Shown here one piece after another: positions 35,707 to 47,596 of a stretch of DNA of 64,000 nucleotides (position 1 is its first letter; every line of letters starts with the position of its first letter). Location of the stretch: positions 183,978,977 to 184,042,976 of the forward strand of contig NC_081411.1 in assembly GCF_030272615.1 (NCBI RefSeq). Reading direction: 5' to 3'. Under the pieces are notes generated by a model. The model saw nothing but the letters and a program-made list of their open reading frames with translations, had not been told where the DNA came from and searched no databases. The position numbers were made by a program, and so were the translations under genes. Origin of the DNA: Cryptomeria japonica. Taxonomy: Eukaryota; Streptophyta; Pinopsida; Cupressales; Cupressaceae.

Positions 35707-37545
35707 ATGCAGAGTCGACAGTATCCATTGATCACGCGGGAGAACCGACTAGACTGCTTCATGTTACGACATAGACTCAGGAGCATAGATAGAGATACAT
35801 TAGTAGGACTTGGGATATACTATATTACATTCATGCCCGAGATTAGGGCAAACACAGAACTACTTACTGCATTGGTAGAGCGATGGCATTCAGAGACCTC
35901 CTCATTCCATCTGGCGACTGGAGAGGAGACTGTGACACTAGAGGATGTAGGGCATATCCTCCGCATTCTGATTCATGGGGAGATGATAGAGTATGACCCA
36001 ATGACAGGGAGAGACACGTTGTGTAGATTATTTGAGTGCGACATAGATGATCTGGATATCATAGAGAGGGAGATTGGCTGGGAGACCATGGCATCAGAGT
36101 ATGATCGGCGATATGTGGTGATAGCAGTGGTGATAGCATGTCTACAAACAGGGGATAGACGAGGTCATGTATTCCTTATTGGATGGGGAAGAATACTAGA
36201 GTGGATGGTGATAGAAGGGATGGTGTACACATGGGGACCATGTGTGCTTGCTATGCTATATTTTCAGTTGCATCAGATAGCATATCAGGGAGTGCAAACT
36301 TTGAGCTATGGAGTCACACTATTACAAGTATGGGCATTTGAGCACATAGCCATATGTCAACCAATTGCAGAGAGACAGGTAGTACCACATCGACCATATG
36401 TGTACTGCTATGGAGGAGCACTGAGATAGGGTCCTTTTGGATATATATTATATTGGCGACATGAGCTAGACAAACTGAGAGAGTTCACATGGAGGCCATA
36501 TCTTGATTGCCTGGGATGGTCAGATGATAGTGATGAGCTATCGTATTGCAGATAGGAAAGATACTTGATTGGGTTACCAGTGAATTGCTAGAGAGTGATT
36601 GAGATGTACCTACCAGAGAGAGTCAAATGACAGTTTGGAGAGAGGCAGGATGTACCTAGAGGGACTGCACACTTTGCCCGATCTCATAGAGAGAGGAGTC
36701 AGTGGGGGAGGATGATTCAGCCACACATAGCATATGCTGACTTCACATAGCTACAGTAGAGACAGTGGGATTGGAGATCAGATGTGGTGGATGTCGAGAT
36801 GACAGAGGAGTATGAGCAATGGTTTGCAGGACGATGGCCAGTGCCATTGATAGATCCTGATATTCTAGTACCTAGGAGATAGGAGGACTTACCACTCACT
36901 GGAGAGGAGGGAGATGATGAGGATAGAGATGAGGATGAGGAGGATGAGGGTGGTGATGAGGATGAGGGGGATGATGAGGATGGAGATGATGAGGATGAAG
37001 ATTATGAGCCAGACTTAGCCGATTAGGAGTCATTGCAAGATATACCCATAGAGCCGGAGACAACTAGCATAGAGGAGATGGAGATATGCAGGGCTACCAT
37101 AGCGAGTCAGCATGATCATATTACAACATTAGAGAGACAAAATTCTATCTTGAGGACAGAGCAGGATCAGTTCAGAGTGGAGATAGCTAGACTTACAACG
37201 GCTCGAGATACAGCAATAGCTCAGGCACAATGAGAAGAACAAAGAGTCACTGAGTATATTGGGTCAATTAGGGATGCTAGTGCATGGGAGATGGCACAGA
37301 TGTTGGTAGAGACTAGAGAGGAGATATGCCATTGGAGGACATTATATGAGAGTGCAGTTCCACTAGAGCAGAGAGTAGCATCATATCGGGCATGATCAAG
37401 GACAGAGAGCAGGCCACGCTCTCGGAGGTCATTGAGAAGCATGGGGGTGAGTGGACCTATGAGACCACCACAGCCAGGACCAAGGACAAGAGGGACATCA
37501 TCCTTGAGACATGGCAGGGATGAGGAGGACAGAGGGAGCACCTAG
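35707..37545 (+). pseudogene. Plant mobile domain (PMD, MAIN/MAIL-like) gene, decayed
   Basis: One frame runs 612 codons from ATG 35707 to TAG 37543-37545. The N-terminal third carries PMD (PF10536-type) hallmarks: LTALVERWHSETSSFHL, then GEETVTLEDVGHIL (family: 'LveRWrpEThTFHLp.GEmTiTLeDVa.llgLpvdG'), and at about residues 178-215 TWGPCVLAMLYFQLH and LLQVWAFEHI (family: 'ysWGsAvLA.LYReL...LLQlWaweR'). Next come a D/E-rich acidic tract (about residues 400-438), a predicted coiled coil (about 455-510, TLERQNSILRTEQDQF) and an R/P/S-rich tail. Host PMD proteins MAIN and MAIL1 act in nuclear transcription and silencing control, and PMD domains also travel in transposons. Here the gene lies antisense to its carrier. 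Ten in-frame stops (seven TAG, three TGA, no TAA) and no frameshift show it is dead, decayed chiefly by C-to-T change. No intact copy is in the window. Confidence 0.85.
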
Positions 37546-38764
37546 TGATAGAGGCACGTGCTCCTTATGACAGACAGTTGACATTATGTAGTGTGATATT
37601 ATGTAGTCAGCCTGTGGGCCATACTTAGGATAGGTAGTCCAATTTTGTACTCTGATATTATTTTGACATATGATATGATATGCATCGATATGATGGGATG
37701 CAATGTGTTATGACTTATGTTACTATCCACCACTGATGTACCATTGTGGAACATGTATGGATATATTTTTTTATGTGTTTTTGATGCATTTATAATATGA
37801 AATGGATAAAATGCTTGATGTGATGCTTGATGTAATGCAAATGTACTAACCAAATGGATGCAGGATGCAGCATATGTGTTTTTTTTTATGTAGATCAGAG
37901 AACTGGACTGAACTGATTGCCCAGACTGACGGAAGAAATGTTAGTAAGAAGAAATGAGACAGAGGATAGTTAGAGGCAAAGAAAAACTTGCTTTCACTAA
38001 TGCACTTTGTAGGTGAGAACCTTTATTTAATGTAGCAAAATGGATGCGTAGCTTCATGGCATTGAAGGCCAGAGCTGAAATGCAACCCTTCTTGCAAAAG
38101 ACAGACACATCGCACACAAGGAATGAGTGAAGCATCCTAGGGTGCATACATCAAGGGTCGAGGTATGTGCGGTGTTCAAAAAGCGAACGTACTTATCACA
38201 GACACCCAATGATATAGTTCCCCCAGTTTGTGACAAACATTCCACAAACAACAATCACAACAAAAAAGAAAGGAACCATGAACCATCCCGGTCACTCTAA
38301 ATCACTCAGTGACATCATCAAGCAACATAGGAACATGATCAAAGATAAATCAATAAATGATAAGACTCGCCAATTCAAACAAGTCAAACAAACATCTTGA
38401 TCTTCATTGTCAAAAGTTGAAAATGTTGATAGGACGATCATGCTGTCTGGTTTCAGAGCATGCGGTACCCTGTCTAAGACAGGACATAGTCTGGTTTCGA
38501 GTATACCACACCCTGTATAAGACCCATGATAGTAGTGACAAAGTCAAATGGTATTGATGCTGACGTTCGAATGATATGACAATTGTTATCAGTTTGAATG
38601 TCTGGTTTGATTGAAAAGTTTATCTATTAACGCATGATTCCATTAAAGCACAGTGTTGGATTGATTGTCGTTGGATGTATGCTCAGTGATCTGTCTAAGC
38701 ACAAAGGGATCATTTATTGCAAAATGCTTGTTTTTGGATTTTAATGTTTTGAAAATTTTTTGTT
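37546..38764. other. Non-coding interior, 3' of the PMD gene
   Basis: Presumed 3' UTR of the antisense gene and element interior. It contains a doubled phrase 'gtctggtttc' (38439, 38490). No polymerase motif on either strand. Confidence 0.5.
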
Positions 38765-38930
38765 TGTTTTTTCAGCACTTTATTTGACTTTTTTTTTTGG
38801 ATTATTTCAGGACTTTATTTGATGTTTTTGGATTATTTCAGGACTTTATTTGATTTTTTTGGATTTTTTTCAGGACATTTTTCAATTTTTATGATTATTT
38901 CAGGACATTATTTGATTTTTATGATTTTGC
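38765..38930. repeat. T-rich tandem repeat, ~30-38 bp unit
   Basis: Five copies of 'tttcaggactttatttga' or a close variant ('tttcagcactttatttga', 'ttcaggacattatttga') separated by T-rich spacers. Confidence 0.75.
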
Positions 38931-39075
38931 CCCCAGTGTCTAGCAAGGCAAGGAATATGACAAGTGAATAAATAGGCTTGCTGAAATGTTGGTGGATAGA
39001 GGGAAGACAAAGGCTTTTTATCATGGAGACAATACGGATGCAATTTTCAAGGGCTATTGCATGATGGGACAAGAG

Positions 39076-40062
39076 TGAACTCACAAAGCTGGTTCCCACT
39101 TTTTGGTACATCCTGATTTTTGCTGAAATCATACGTTTTTTGGAAAATATAATTATTTAAGCTTTAAGAGGTCCCATTTGAAGTAATTAATTGAAGAGAG
39201 TTAGATCAAAGGCTCTTAGATCAAAATTTCTTGGATAGAACCTCTCTACTTCTAAATCATACTTGCAATGGAGTCTCCTTTGCATCTATCAAATGCTGAT
39301 AAAAAACCAATTTTACATTAGCTTTTGAGGGGTCAAACGAATTCATTTAGAAGTTTTGTTTTCTTGAGGATTTAGTCCTTATTATAAGCTTTCCAAATAG
39401 TATAGTTTTTAATATATTTAAGTTTATTAATATATTTTTATTTAATTTTTTATGAATGTAGGTTTTTCACCGAACATGAACTTCTTTGTTCAATGCATTA
39501 GGAAAAATAACAAACTAATTCAAAAACATTCTGAAAAATATCTATGCCCTAGGTATTGAGGTCTTCTTTCTAACAAAAAAAATAAAACTTAATTTTTATA
39601 TATATAGAGCAAGTTATGTGTTCAAACGTACACCTATATCTAAATTATAATTAGTTAGACTTCAAAACTTAATAAAATAAAAAATATTCAACATATCACT
39701 ATCAAACCAACTACATGCCCTGGGTATTGATGTTGCAAACCAAAATTTAAAAGAGATAAGTTTTTATCATTTATAGAAAAAAATTTATACGTTTTGGGAT
39801 GCACATCACTCTTAAAAAATTTTGTTTCCTGTAAAAAACTACTTTTGAGGGAGATGGAAAAATCAATAAAATTTTATTCAAAAAAATTTGAAAAAAATAT
39901 ATTTGGAATCTACAAAAAGGATGTTACAAATCACTAGTTTACATCATCTTCAAATTCTTAACGATTTAAAAGTTATAGGTGTCGGAAAGTGAAGGTTTTT
40001 TGCAAAATGTTCATCTAAGTGTCAAAGTTGGTCAAAAAGTGGGAACCAGTATTGTGAGTTCA
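39076..40062. mobile_element. Candidate ~1-kb AT-rich DNA transposon (MITE/MULE-like)
   Basis: The left end TGAACTCACAAAGCTGG... and the right end are inverted repeats matching at about 28 of 30 bases (39076-39105 and 40033-40062). The direct repeat 'acaagag' lies at 39069-39075 and 40066-40072, three bases off the right end. The interior is markedly more AT-rich than the surrounding element, has no transposase ORF, and includes a loose internal duplication ('gccctaggtattga' / 'gccctgggtattga', 171 bp apart). Superfamily unclear because the target duplication length is ambiguous (7-10 bp). Confidence 0.55.
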
Positions 40063-40776
40063 CCCACAAGAGATTGGATATGGCAATGTAAAGCAGTGAC
40101 ATGGCATGAGGGACATGTCAAGAGGTTTTTGAAACTATGTTTAAATTTTGCGTCCTTATGTCATATCAAGATCAAGGGACAGAAAGAGTGTATGGATAGT
40201 GATAAGATATGGATAGGATAAGCAAGACCAAGAATGGATAAGGGACATAGACTGAAGGTCGAGATTGGCTAAGGGATAGTGGCAGAAAGTTGCAATAAGC
40301 TAGGGAATATGGATGAAAAGTTATAATAAGCAAATGGATAAAGACCAAAAGCTATGATGGACTAAAAGCTACAAACAAGATACATGATGCTCATGAAGAT
40401 CCTCAGCCTTGTCAAGATCAAAGGTGGAAAGAGGAAATGGACATGAGGGACAATAGGATAATGGAGGAGTATGACATGGTATGATAGGATAATGAAGGGC
40501 AATAGGATATGAAGGAGGAAACCTGCCCCCAAGTGTGGTGTGCAAGAAGTTCATAGATTATGCATGATGCTTGTTTGCCAGGTTTTCATCATGGTACTTG
40601 CCCAAGGCACCTGTTTGCCAGGTTTTCACCAATGGACGAATTATTTTTGCTGTACTTTTTTTTTTTTTTTTTGGATAGTAGCCTTGAAAAAAAAAAGGAC
40701 CATGACCTTTAAAAGTATGCTCAAAGACGTTGGTAGGATAAGGACATGGAAAAAGAGATGAAATTAAGACAAGGAT

Positions 40777-43617
40777 TTATGCAAAGGATTGGACCAAAGG
40801 GATCGAAGGATGGAAAATATGAATTGGATAATGGATATGGTATTGGAAGAACTGTGCTTGAGTGGATAGAAATGTTGGCAAGATTGACATTGGCACACAC
40901 CTTGAGGGGTGATGGACTGATGGAGGAAAGATGTATCTCAGATTGTGAGATTTGGATGGAGGAATAGCTTGGGATTTGTGGACATAAGGACCCAAAATGG
41001 AAGAAGGAGGTGGTGGAGGAATAGACTTGGAAAGTTTAGATGGAAGAATAGCAATTTTGGATGCCAAGTTGGATATTTCTTTAAGCTTTTGTGCTTCAAG
41101 GAGCCACTTAGGGATCCACATGGTTTTTGATTTTTCATGCTTTTGTGGTTCCTTGGAGTGCATTGCTTGCACAAGGGATTTAGGAACCCATATATATTTT
41201 GACTTTGCTTTATTTTGCTCCGTGGGCCTTTGTGGCCTTTTGGATTTTTCCTTTTCTTTATAGATCATATTGTTCTTTGTTTTGACATGTCGATTATATT
41301 GGACATGTTGATCCTTGAATACATGCGGATTGCTAGACCTATGGCGTTTATACTTGGGATCCAAATTGCTTGGAGGAGGAAAGGAATGCATGGATGGATA
41401 TGAATGAAATGGACTTCTTTTTGATTGATGAAATTTACTCAAAGATGTGTGCCTTTGCTGACCTTGCATAAAGGATGAAGGGATATGTTTGGATTTTGAA
41501 GGGATGTTGGATTTAGTAGGGGTACCCACGTCTTGAGAGTGAGTTGTGTAGACATGACCCTTAACATTTTCTTTCATAGTGAGGATTTCTTTCTTATGGA
41601 GATCTTCTCCTTTGCCTTTATGAATATCTTGACTTGTAGGATACTCTTTTCTTTGGGAAGAAGACGCGAGTCCATTATGAGGTGGATATGATATGAGAGA
41701 AATGATGAGATCTTGAAGCGGATCGGATTGCACCAAAGTGGAAGAACCCATTATGCATGTCAAGGGTTCACGAACATCTTGCACTGACACGTTATAATCA
41801 TGAAGGGGATTAGGATCATGAGGGGGACTAGGATTGTGTAGTGGACATGGTTCAATGAAAGGCTCTTCAAGAGATGGAATGGGAGAAATAATGGGATCAT
41901 CAAAAGAAATGCGATCTTGGAGTGGATATGTTGGATTAGGACATGGAGATGGAGGAACAAGTGAATCTTGTGGAGGATCTAAAGGAATAATTTGATCTTG
42001 ACAAGGAGGAAGATCATTGGAATCCTCTTTAAAGGTGCTTTGCTCTTGACTTTTAATGGGATCATCGGAAAGGATGGAAGGGATATCTTGATCTTTCTTA
42101 GGAAGTGGAATGTCAATGGGATTTGAAAGGACATTTTTTTCATGAAATGGAAGGGGATCGTTTGGGATTGGATGGACTGGGATATCTTGATCTTGCTCAA
42201 GGAATGGAGTGTCAATAGGACTTTGGATAGGATGGATAAGAATAGGGGAATCATCATGAGTGTCTGGGAACATGGGGTCCTGGTCAACAATTGGATAGGA
42301 TGATAAGGTTTCAAGATCTTGATCTTCACCTATTTCAAGACATGCTTCTTCATGCTCTAAATTATCCTCTTGACATGGGGTTGGACTTTGGATATGCATG
42401 GAAGATTCTGACAAGGGCTCAATGTTTTGGGATGAAGGAAATGCACTTTGAACATTTGTGATGGATTCTGACAAGGAATCAATGCTTGAACATGAGGAAG
42501 AGGGACTTTGAATGGGGTCCTGTAAAATAGGTAATGGCAATAAAGTGCATGGTGGCATTGGGTCTTGTATTTCTAAAACATGACAAGGATGTGCATCATG
42601 AATTGGATTATCTTGGCAATCAATTATGGATAGCCCTTGGATAATTTCATCCTTGGGTGTATTGTTTGATGAGGACAATATGGAAGGTTCTTGTGAAACT
42701 TCTAAAGGTGTAGGGATAGATGCCACTAGAGAGTCAATTTGTTTGTGGGGAGATGAGGCATTGCTAGACATAAGTGTATTATCTTGATCTTCCTCAAAGA
42801 ACTCACTTGGTAATTTCCTTAAGATCGTTGCAATAAAGCCACCTTTCTTTCGAGGTTTTGATATAGTTGAATCTGGAATTTGAACTTGTTTGGCAAGGAG
42901 TTGGTTTTGATCTAATGTCATGTTTTGATATTGGACTTGGTTCAATTGTTCTAACATGTTTGAAACTTGGGTTGGTATGTGCTGCAACCTTTGTTTTTGA
43001 ATGTTTGGTTGTGGTTGTTGACATTGATATGTTGATTGAACTTGTTGATATTCCACCATTGGTTGAACTATTTGTGGACATTGTATAGTTGGTTGGACAT
43101 ATTGTTGAAATTGGACCATTGGTTGTATTGGTTGAACAATTGGTTGAACCATTGGTTGTATTGGTTGAAAATATGATTGATAGTAAACACCTTCTTGTTC
43201 TTGTTGTGGAGACACATAATGTTGAAATTGATGTTGTCTCTTTTCTTGAAATTGTTTCATCATCTCTATTTGGGAGAGGAGAGCTGGTATGTCTAATCAT
43301 TCAAGAAGAGATCTTGCATCAATTAGCACAATCTTTGGATTTCGACCTATAAATTTTTGAAACATTTTGGACATCTATGATCTATTCTTCTCAATGTTTG
43401 TCATTCTTTGTTCCAAAATCTCATTTTCTTGAGCTAGTTTCTCCTCTAGTTTTTGTATTTGGAGACTTGTTTCATCATAAAGAGTTTGATCGATATTGCC
43501 TTGTTGTTTGGTTGGATATAATTATGATTGCATTGGATTAAAATTCGATTGCATTTTCGGTTGATATGTCAAACTTTGTTGCATCATTGGTGCTTGAAAC
43601 CTTGTTTCAATAGACAT
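40777..43617 (-). CDS. Long low-complexity ORF of the 13.7-kb element (gag-position protein, unknown)
   Basis: The uninterrupted part is 43263-40777, 828 codons from ATGATG. The same frame extends upstream to an ATG at 43617-43615, with three stops in the extra 118 codons (TAA 43522, TAG 43375, TGA 43297), so the ancestral protein was probably about 946 residues. Order of features: a predicted coiled coil (QIQKLEEKLAQENEILEQRM, about residues 52-71); a Gln/Pro/Tyr-rich stretch with PIQPMVQP repeats; a long Asp/Pro/Ser/Ile-rich middle with DQDIP repeats; a basic tail with two related segments (KYIWVPKSLVQA and TMWIPKWLLEA). No CCHC knuckle, protease or polymerase motif. It is sense to the element and follows the leader, the usual gag place, but I do not recognise the family. 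The three upstream stops mean the full protein is not made; the 828-codon part could in principle be translated. Confidence 0.55.
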
Positions 43618-45763
43618 GTCACTATGCAATGTTTTTGGGATTTTTGATTTTAAAAGGATGATGTATGATATGCAACTAAATGCAAACTAAATAGACAAAA
43701 ATGCAATCTATGGCAAGAATGCAACCTATGTTTTTGTTGTTTTTTCAAGATTTTGACAAACTCATGAATGCAATTCTAAAAATGAGACCCTTAGGAAATT
43801 GAAATGATGTCTAGACCTCAAAGGACAAAAGGATCAAGTGACAAAAGGACAAAATGACAATGTCTCCCCTATATGCTTAGATACTAAGCTAGGTTTGACC
43901 AAAATGACAGTGATGACAAAAAGACAAAGGTTTGATAAGGTCTAGACTTCCTAACAATAACTTAGGGTTTATCAAAGATTTGCATTACTCAAGTATGACA
44001 AAACCTAGTTTTGACACTATATGCAAAGGGACAATTACTATGCAAATGACCCTAATATGATATGATAATGACCTAAGCTCAATGAAGAGACCTAGGATAT
44101 GCTAATGCAAATGTATGACAATGTCATCCTAAGACAAAACCTAAGGTTGAATTATGAAATGGTATTATTCTAATGCAAGAGGACATATGCAAATGGATGA
44201 CCCTTATTGATATGCAAAGGAGTATGACCTAGGTGAAACCTAACCTTGGTACTTGACAATGACTTCGCAAAACCTAAGATGAACCTAAATCTAAGTGACA
44301 TGAATGTTGAGACAAGATTTTGGAAAATGTTTGACAACCATGTTTGAAGGTGTTTTGAACTTTGTTGAATGAAATACTCTTGTGTTTAACCTTGTTTTGA
44401 ATCAATTTGTCTTGTTTTTGAAATAAGACACAACTCAACTTTTGACAAGCAAAGAAGACAAGATATTTTAACTTAGACTCAAGACAATCATGCACATTCA
44501 CACATTTCTTATGGTAGGCAAGGATAGTAGGTACTTGAGAGGTAGACTCATTATGAGATTCAAGGAGAATACATAGATGCTTGACCCCACGGGCTCCCCT
44601 CCATGGCACTCACTTCTCAGGGCAGCCAAGCATCAGTCCCCATGGAAATCTCCCCATGGAAAACTTAGTATCTCTTCCAAGTATCTGACCTCATCCTTCT
44701 CAAGTAGCTAGAAGGATTTTTGGCCTCTAAATAGAAGGTGTTTAGTAAGGATTTATGTTAAGCATTACTCCTTGGTGTCACACAAGCATGATTGAGACAT
44801 TAAGCCCACCAAGATACCAAACAAATGTAGTCATGCAAGCACGATTTAGACCTTGAGGCCGTACTTAGATGTTGATATGAGAAAGAGTCCAAGGGTCATC
44901 ACTTCCCAATTAACTACAATTCCCACGTAACCCTTCCTTCAAAGCTTTCGCCCATCAATTATTTATTTATAGTGAGTTAGAATGCCAAGGTATTCTAGCT
45001 GTACTCACTTTGGGTCATTCCCTTCTCACAATTCTCACTTGCTTGCAAAAGAAAGAAAATGGTCAGGAAGGCAGGCCCTCTAAAGGTAATAAACAATCTG
45101 AGCCATGAGAATGGTATCGAAGATATGGATTTCTGATCACCCTAAGAAGGATGAGAGCATACTCTCCTACTCCAATGTCAAACTCGAGAATCAAAGCAAA
45201 CACACATTCATTCCATCCTACTCCTACTTAGCAATCATACTAGGTGCCTAATTATGAATTACAAACACAAAGTTTAGTTGGAGTATAAGGCAACCTGCAA
45301 AATAACCAAGTCAGAAGTTTAATTTGTTTAGTCTTTGACTAGCAAACCTGCATAAAATGTGTTAGTAGTTTCATTTTTTTGTCTTTGTCATGTGTAATGC
45401 CAAGGTGCTGCACAAAGAATCAGTACCAAAGAAACTAAAAAGCAGAAACAAAATGCAAAACTAAACAATTTGCAAGTTAAAAAAAACACTGCTTTTTACC
45501 TCTGTTTCTGGCCTTACACAGGCACAGAATGTCTCACACAGGTGCAGAATGTAGTAACACAGGCACAGAATGTAGTAACACAGGTGTAGATCCCTTTGAC
45601 ATAGGTGCAAAAGTCCTTGACATAGGCACAGATTGCTTGACACAGGCACAGATTGCTCCTACACAAGCACAAAAGTTCTCAGAAAGCCCTGCATTACCCT
45701 ATTTCTTGGGTTTTTTACCTGCAAATCATCTCAAAAGAACTCAAAATCATGTTTAGGGGGTTA
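43618..45763 (-). other. Leader region of the 13.7-kb element
   Basis: About 2.1 kb between primer-binding-like site and the long ORF, in element orientation. No coding signal. Recurrent 'gacaaaaggacaaaatgac' text suggests low complexity near 43830-43870. Confidence 0.5.
45515..45690. repeat. Tandem repeat of 'cacaggcacagaatg' units
   Basis: About eight units of 20-25 bp, such as 'taacacaggcacagaatg' and 'tgacacaggcacagattg'. The plus-strand open frame here (45529-45756) is a repeat translation. Confidence 0.8.
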
Positions 45764-45787
45764 GTTCACATCGGGTTAACCAATTAA
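45764..45787 (-). other. Primer-binding-like site of the 13.7-kb element
   Basis: Read on the minus strand directly after the LTR end (..CTAGTTACA): TTAATTGGTTAACCCGATG. It shares TGGTnAACCC and ATGT with the site of LTR element 1. Confidence 0.55.
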
Positions 45788-47204
45788 TGTAACTAGGAAT
45801 TCGGAAATCATCAAAGCAAGTAGCAAATTGGACTAGCTCAATCACAAAAACTAAAATGCAATGATAACAATCCTAAAAACATTCAATCAAAACATGAAAA
45901 CAAGACATTCAAGATGAAATTTAAGCAAACCAAATGCAGATGTCTCCTTCATGTGGCTCCACTGTCCTTCTTTCTCCTTCAAATAGCTTTTGTTTTGTGG
46001 ATCTCACCTTCAAGTGCATAAGCATGAGATGAAAGCAAAATTGACAAGACAAGACAATAGCATAAGGGTACTAGAAGCGTGATTGATTCGACCAGGGGCC
46101 TTGATTGAAGAAATTCATCCAATTTATAGAAAAATTGGAGAAAAGATCAGATTAGCATGAATGTGATTCGAATGGAAATTCAAATCAAGAATGACAATTA
46201 TGACAAATTTGCACTTTCTATGCAAGATTGATTGATTGTCAATTATGACAAATTACTATGTCAAAATTGATTGATTGTCAATTATGACAAATTATGAGAA
46301 CTTGAAATGTCATTCCCATGAAATTAGGAGAAATAGGAGAAATTAAATGAATTAGAAATTAGGAAATTAGAAAAATGAGGAAATTAGGAATTAGGAAAAT
46401 TAGAAAATGAGGAAATCAGGAATTAAGTGAATTAATTAACAATTTTTCATTTATTAATTAATTCACAAAGAGGGAGAAATTAGTTAGCCAATTAAATAAA
46501 CATTTAATTGTGACAAGAAGACTTAGGATAAATAAATAAATTATTTAACCTAGAGGGAGAAATGACAAACAAGGTTAAATGAATAAATCATGAAACCCTA
46601 GAAGATGAATTAGAAATGCAAGGATGACAATTAGGTCCTGATTGAAGGATCGATTTGATCATGATTTTGACTTGATAAAAGACCAATGCTGATAAATGAT
46701 TTGATTGAGAAGTGCGCCAATTGATGAGGAACAATGAATAATTGATCGAAATTGACATGATTGAGAAAGACGATGATCGATGACGAATTGATCACAAAAT
46801 GACAAAATTGACAAGAGGACAAGGATCGATGAAATAGATTGCAAAATGACAAGATTGAAAATGACCACGATCGATGACAAATCGATCGCAAGATGACAAG
46901 ATTGATAAGAGGACAAAACCCTAATTAGGATTGACGATGTCCAAAATGATGACAAATGAATACGCACATTGATGCGACAGGATAAGATCGACCAAAATCA
47001 TGACTGAAGATTGTTATTGACAAGGCCAAATTCGAAAGCAAGATAAATGAAGAATGTAGAAGAAGGACTCGATGATGGCAAATGATAAAAACCAAGTGCG
47101 CAACATAGGAGAAATGTTTATGTGATGCAAAAACCCTAAAATAAGGCAATGCACAAATGTTAAAGTATGACTCTGCAAGCGTTGACCATTTTTAGACATC
47201 TACA
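45788..47204 (-). repeat. 13.7-kb element, 5' LTR (element orientation)
   Basis: 1417 bp, with intact TG (45788) and TACA (47201-47204) ends. Flanked on the right by ATTCC, matching ATTCT left of the other LTR. Confidence 0.85.
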
Positions 47205-47596
47205 ATTCCATATACTTGTTGGAATGCATTGAGTCCTTTGGAAGCCTATGCAACTTTTTGTATCTTACCTTGAGATTGTGTGTCTCAATATTGTAATTCC
47301 TTTGTATCTTTCCCTAAGATTGTGCACCTTAGTTTTGGAAGACCATTCAGGTGTATTTTGCTCCATTACATTGAGCATAAAACATTGTAATCAATTATTC
47401 ATTGTGAGTGTGATTCTCACCATAGTTTTTCCCTCATTGGTTTTCCATGTAATTCTTGTGCTCTTGTTTGTGTTGTGCTTTGTGATTTCATGTTTTATAA
47501 TTGCAAAGATACTTATGAAGTTTAAAGTATTATTAGGAATTTTTTTAAGGTTTGAATTGATTCACCCACCCTCTCAGTCTTGTGGTGTTTCCAACA

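Larger units (their letters stand above)
33472..47204 (-). mobile_element. 13.7-kb non-autonomous Gypsy-like LTR element with antisense PMD gene
   Basis: LTRs at 33472-34899 and 45788-47204 differ at roughly 3% of positions by eye. Orientation is minus. Read that way the LTR runs TGTAGACATC...CTAGTTACA, a primer-binding-like site follows the right-hand LTR, and a purine tract (GTCTCAAAAAGGGGCAAAA) abuts the left-hand LTR. Target duplication is ATTCT / ATTCC. The element contains a ~2-kb leader, a very long sense ORF, a ~1-kb AT-rich insertion, and an opposite-strand PMD gene near the 3' LTR. No reverse transcriptase, RNase H or integrase was found, so it depended on another element. It is inserted in a Copia solo LTR. 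Confidence 0.85.
32286..47596 (+). mobile_element. Copia-type solo LTR, split by the 13.7-kb element
   Basis: The two parts are 32286-33471 and 47205-47596, together about 1.58 kb. It starts TGTTGGAAAC and ends GTTTCCAACA, a perfect 10-bp terminal inverted repeat with TG...CA ends. Near the right end is 'ttcacccaccctctcag', a motif common just inside the 3' end of plant Copia LTRs. No internal domain lies between, so it is a solo LTR left by LTR-LTR recombination. The flanks ('gctctt' before, 'ctatgctatt' after) give no exact 5-bp target duplication. The interrupted host sequence is repeat R4, whose empty version at 15.3-16.0 kb supports the boundaries. Confidence 0.75.

Noticed and set aside
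37033-37233. Separate small coiled-coil gene
   Set aside because: It is in the same frame as the PMD gene (stop TAG at 37024 just before it) and is its C-terminal part.
41760-42329. Additional minus-strand ORFs and plus-strand ORFs at 40945-41403 and 42867-43352
   Set aside because: Shadows of the 828-codon ORF in other frames, sharing its low-complexity repeats.
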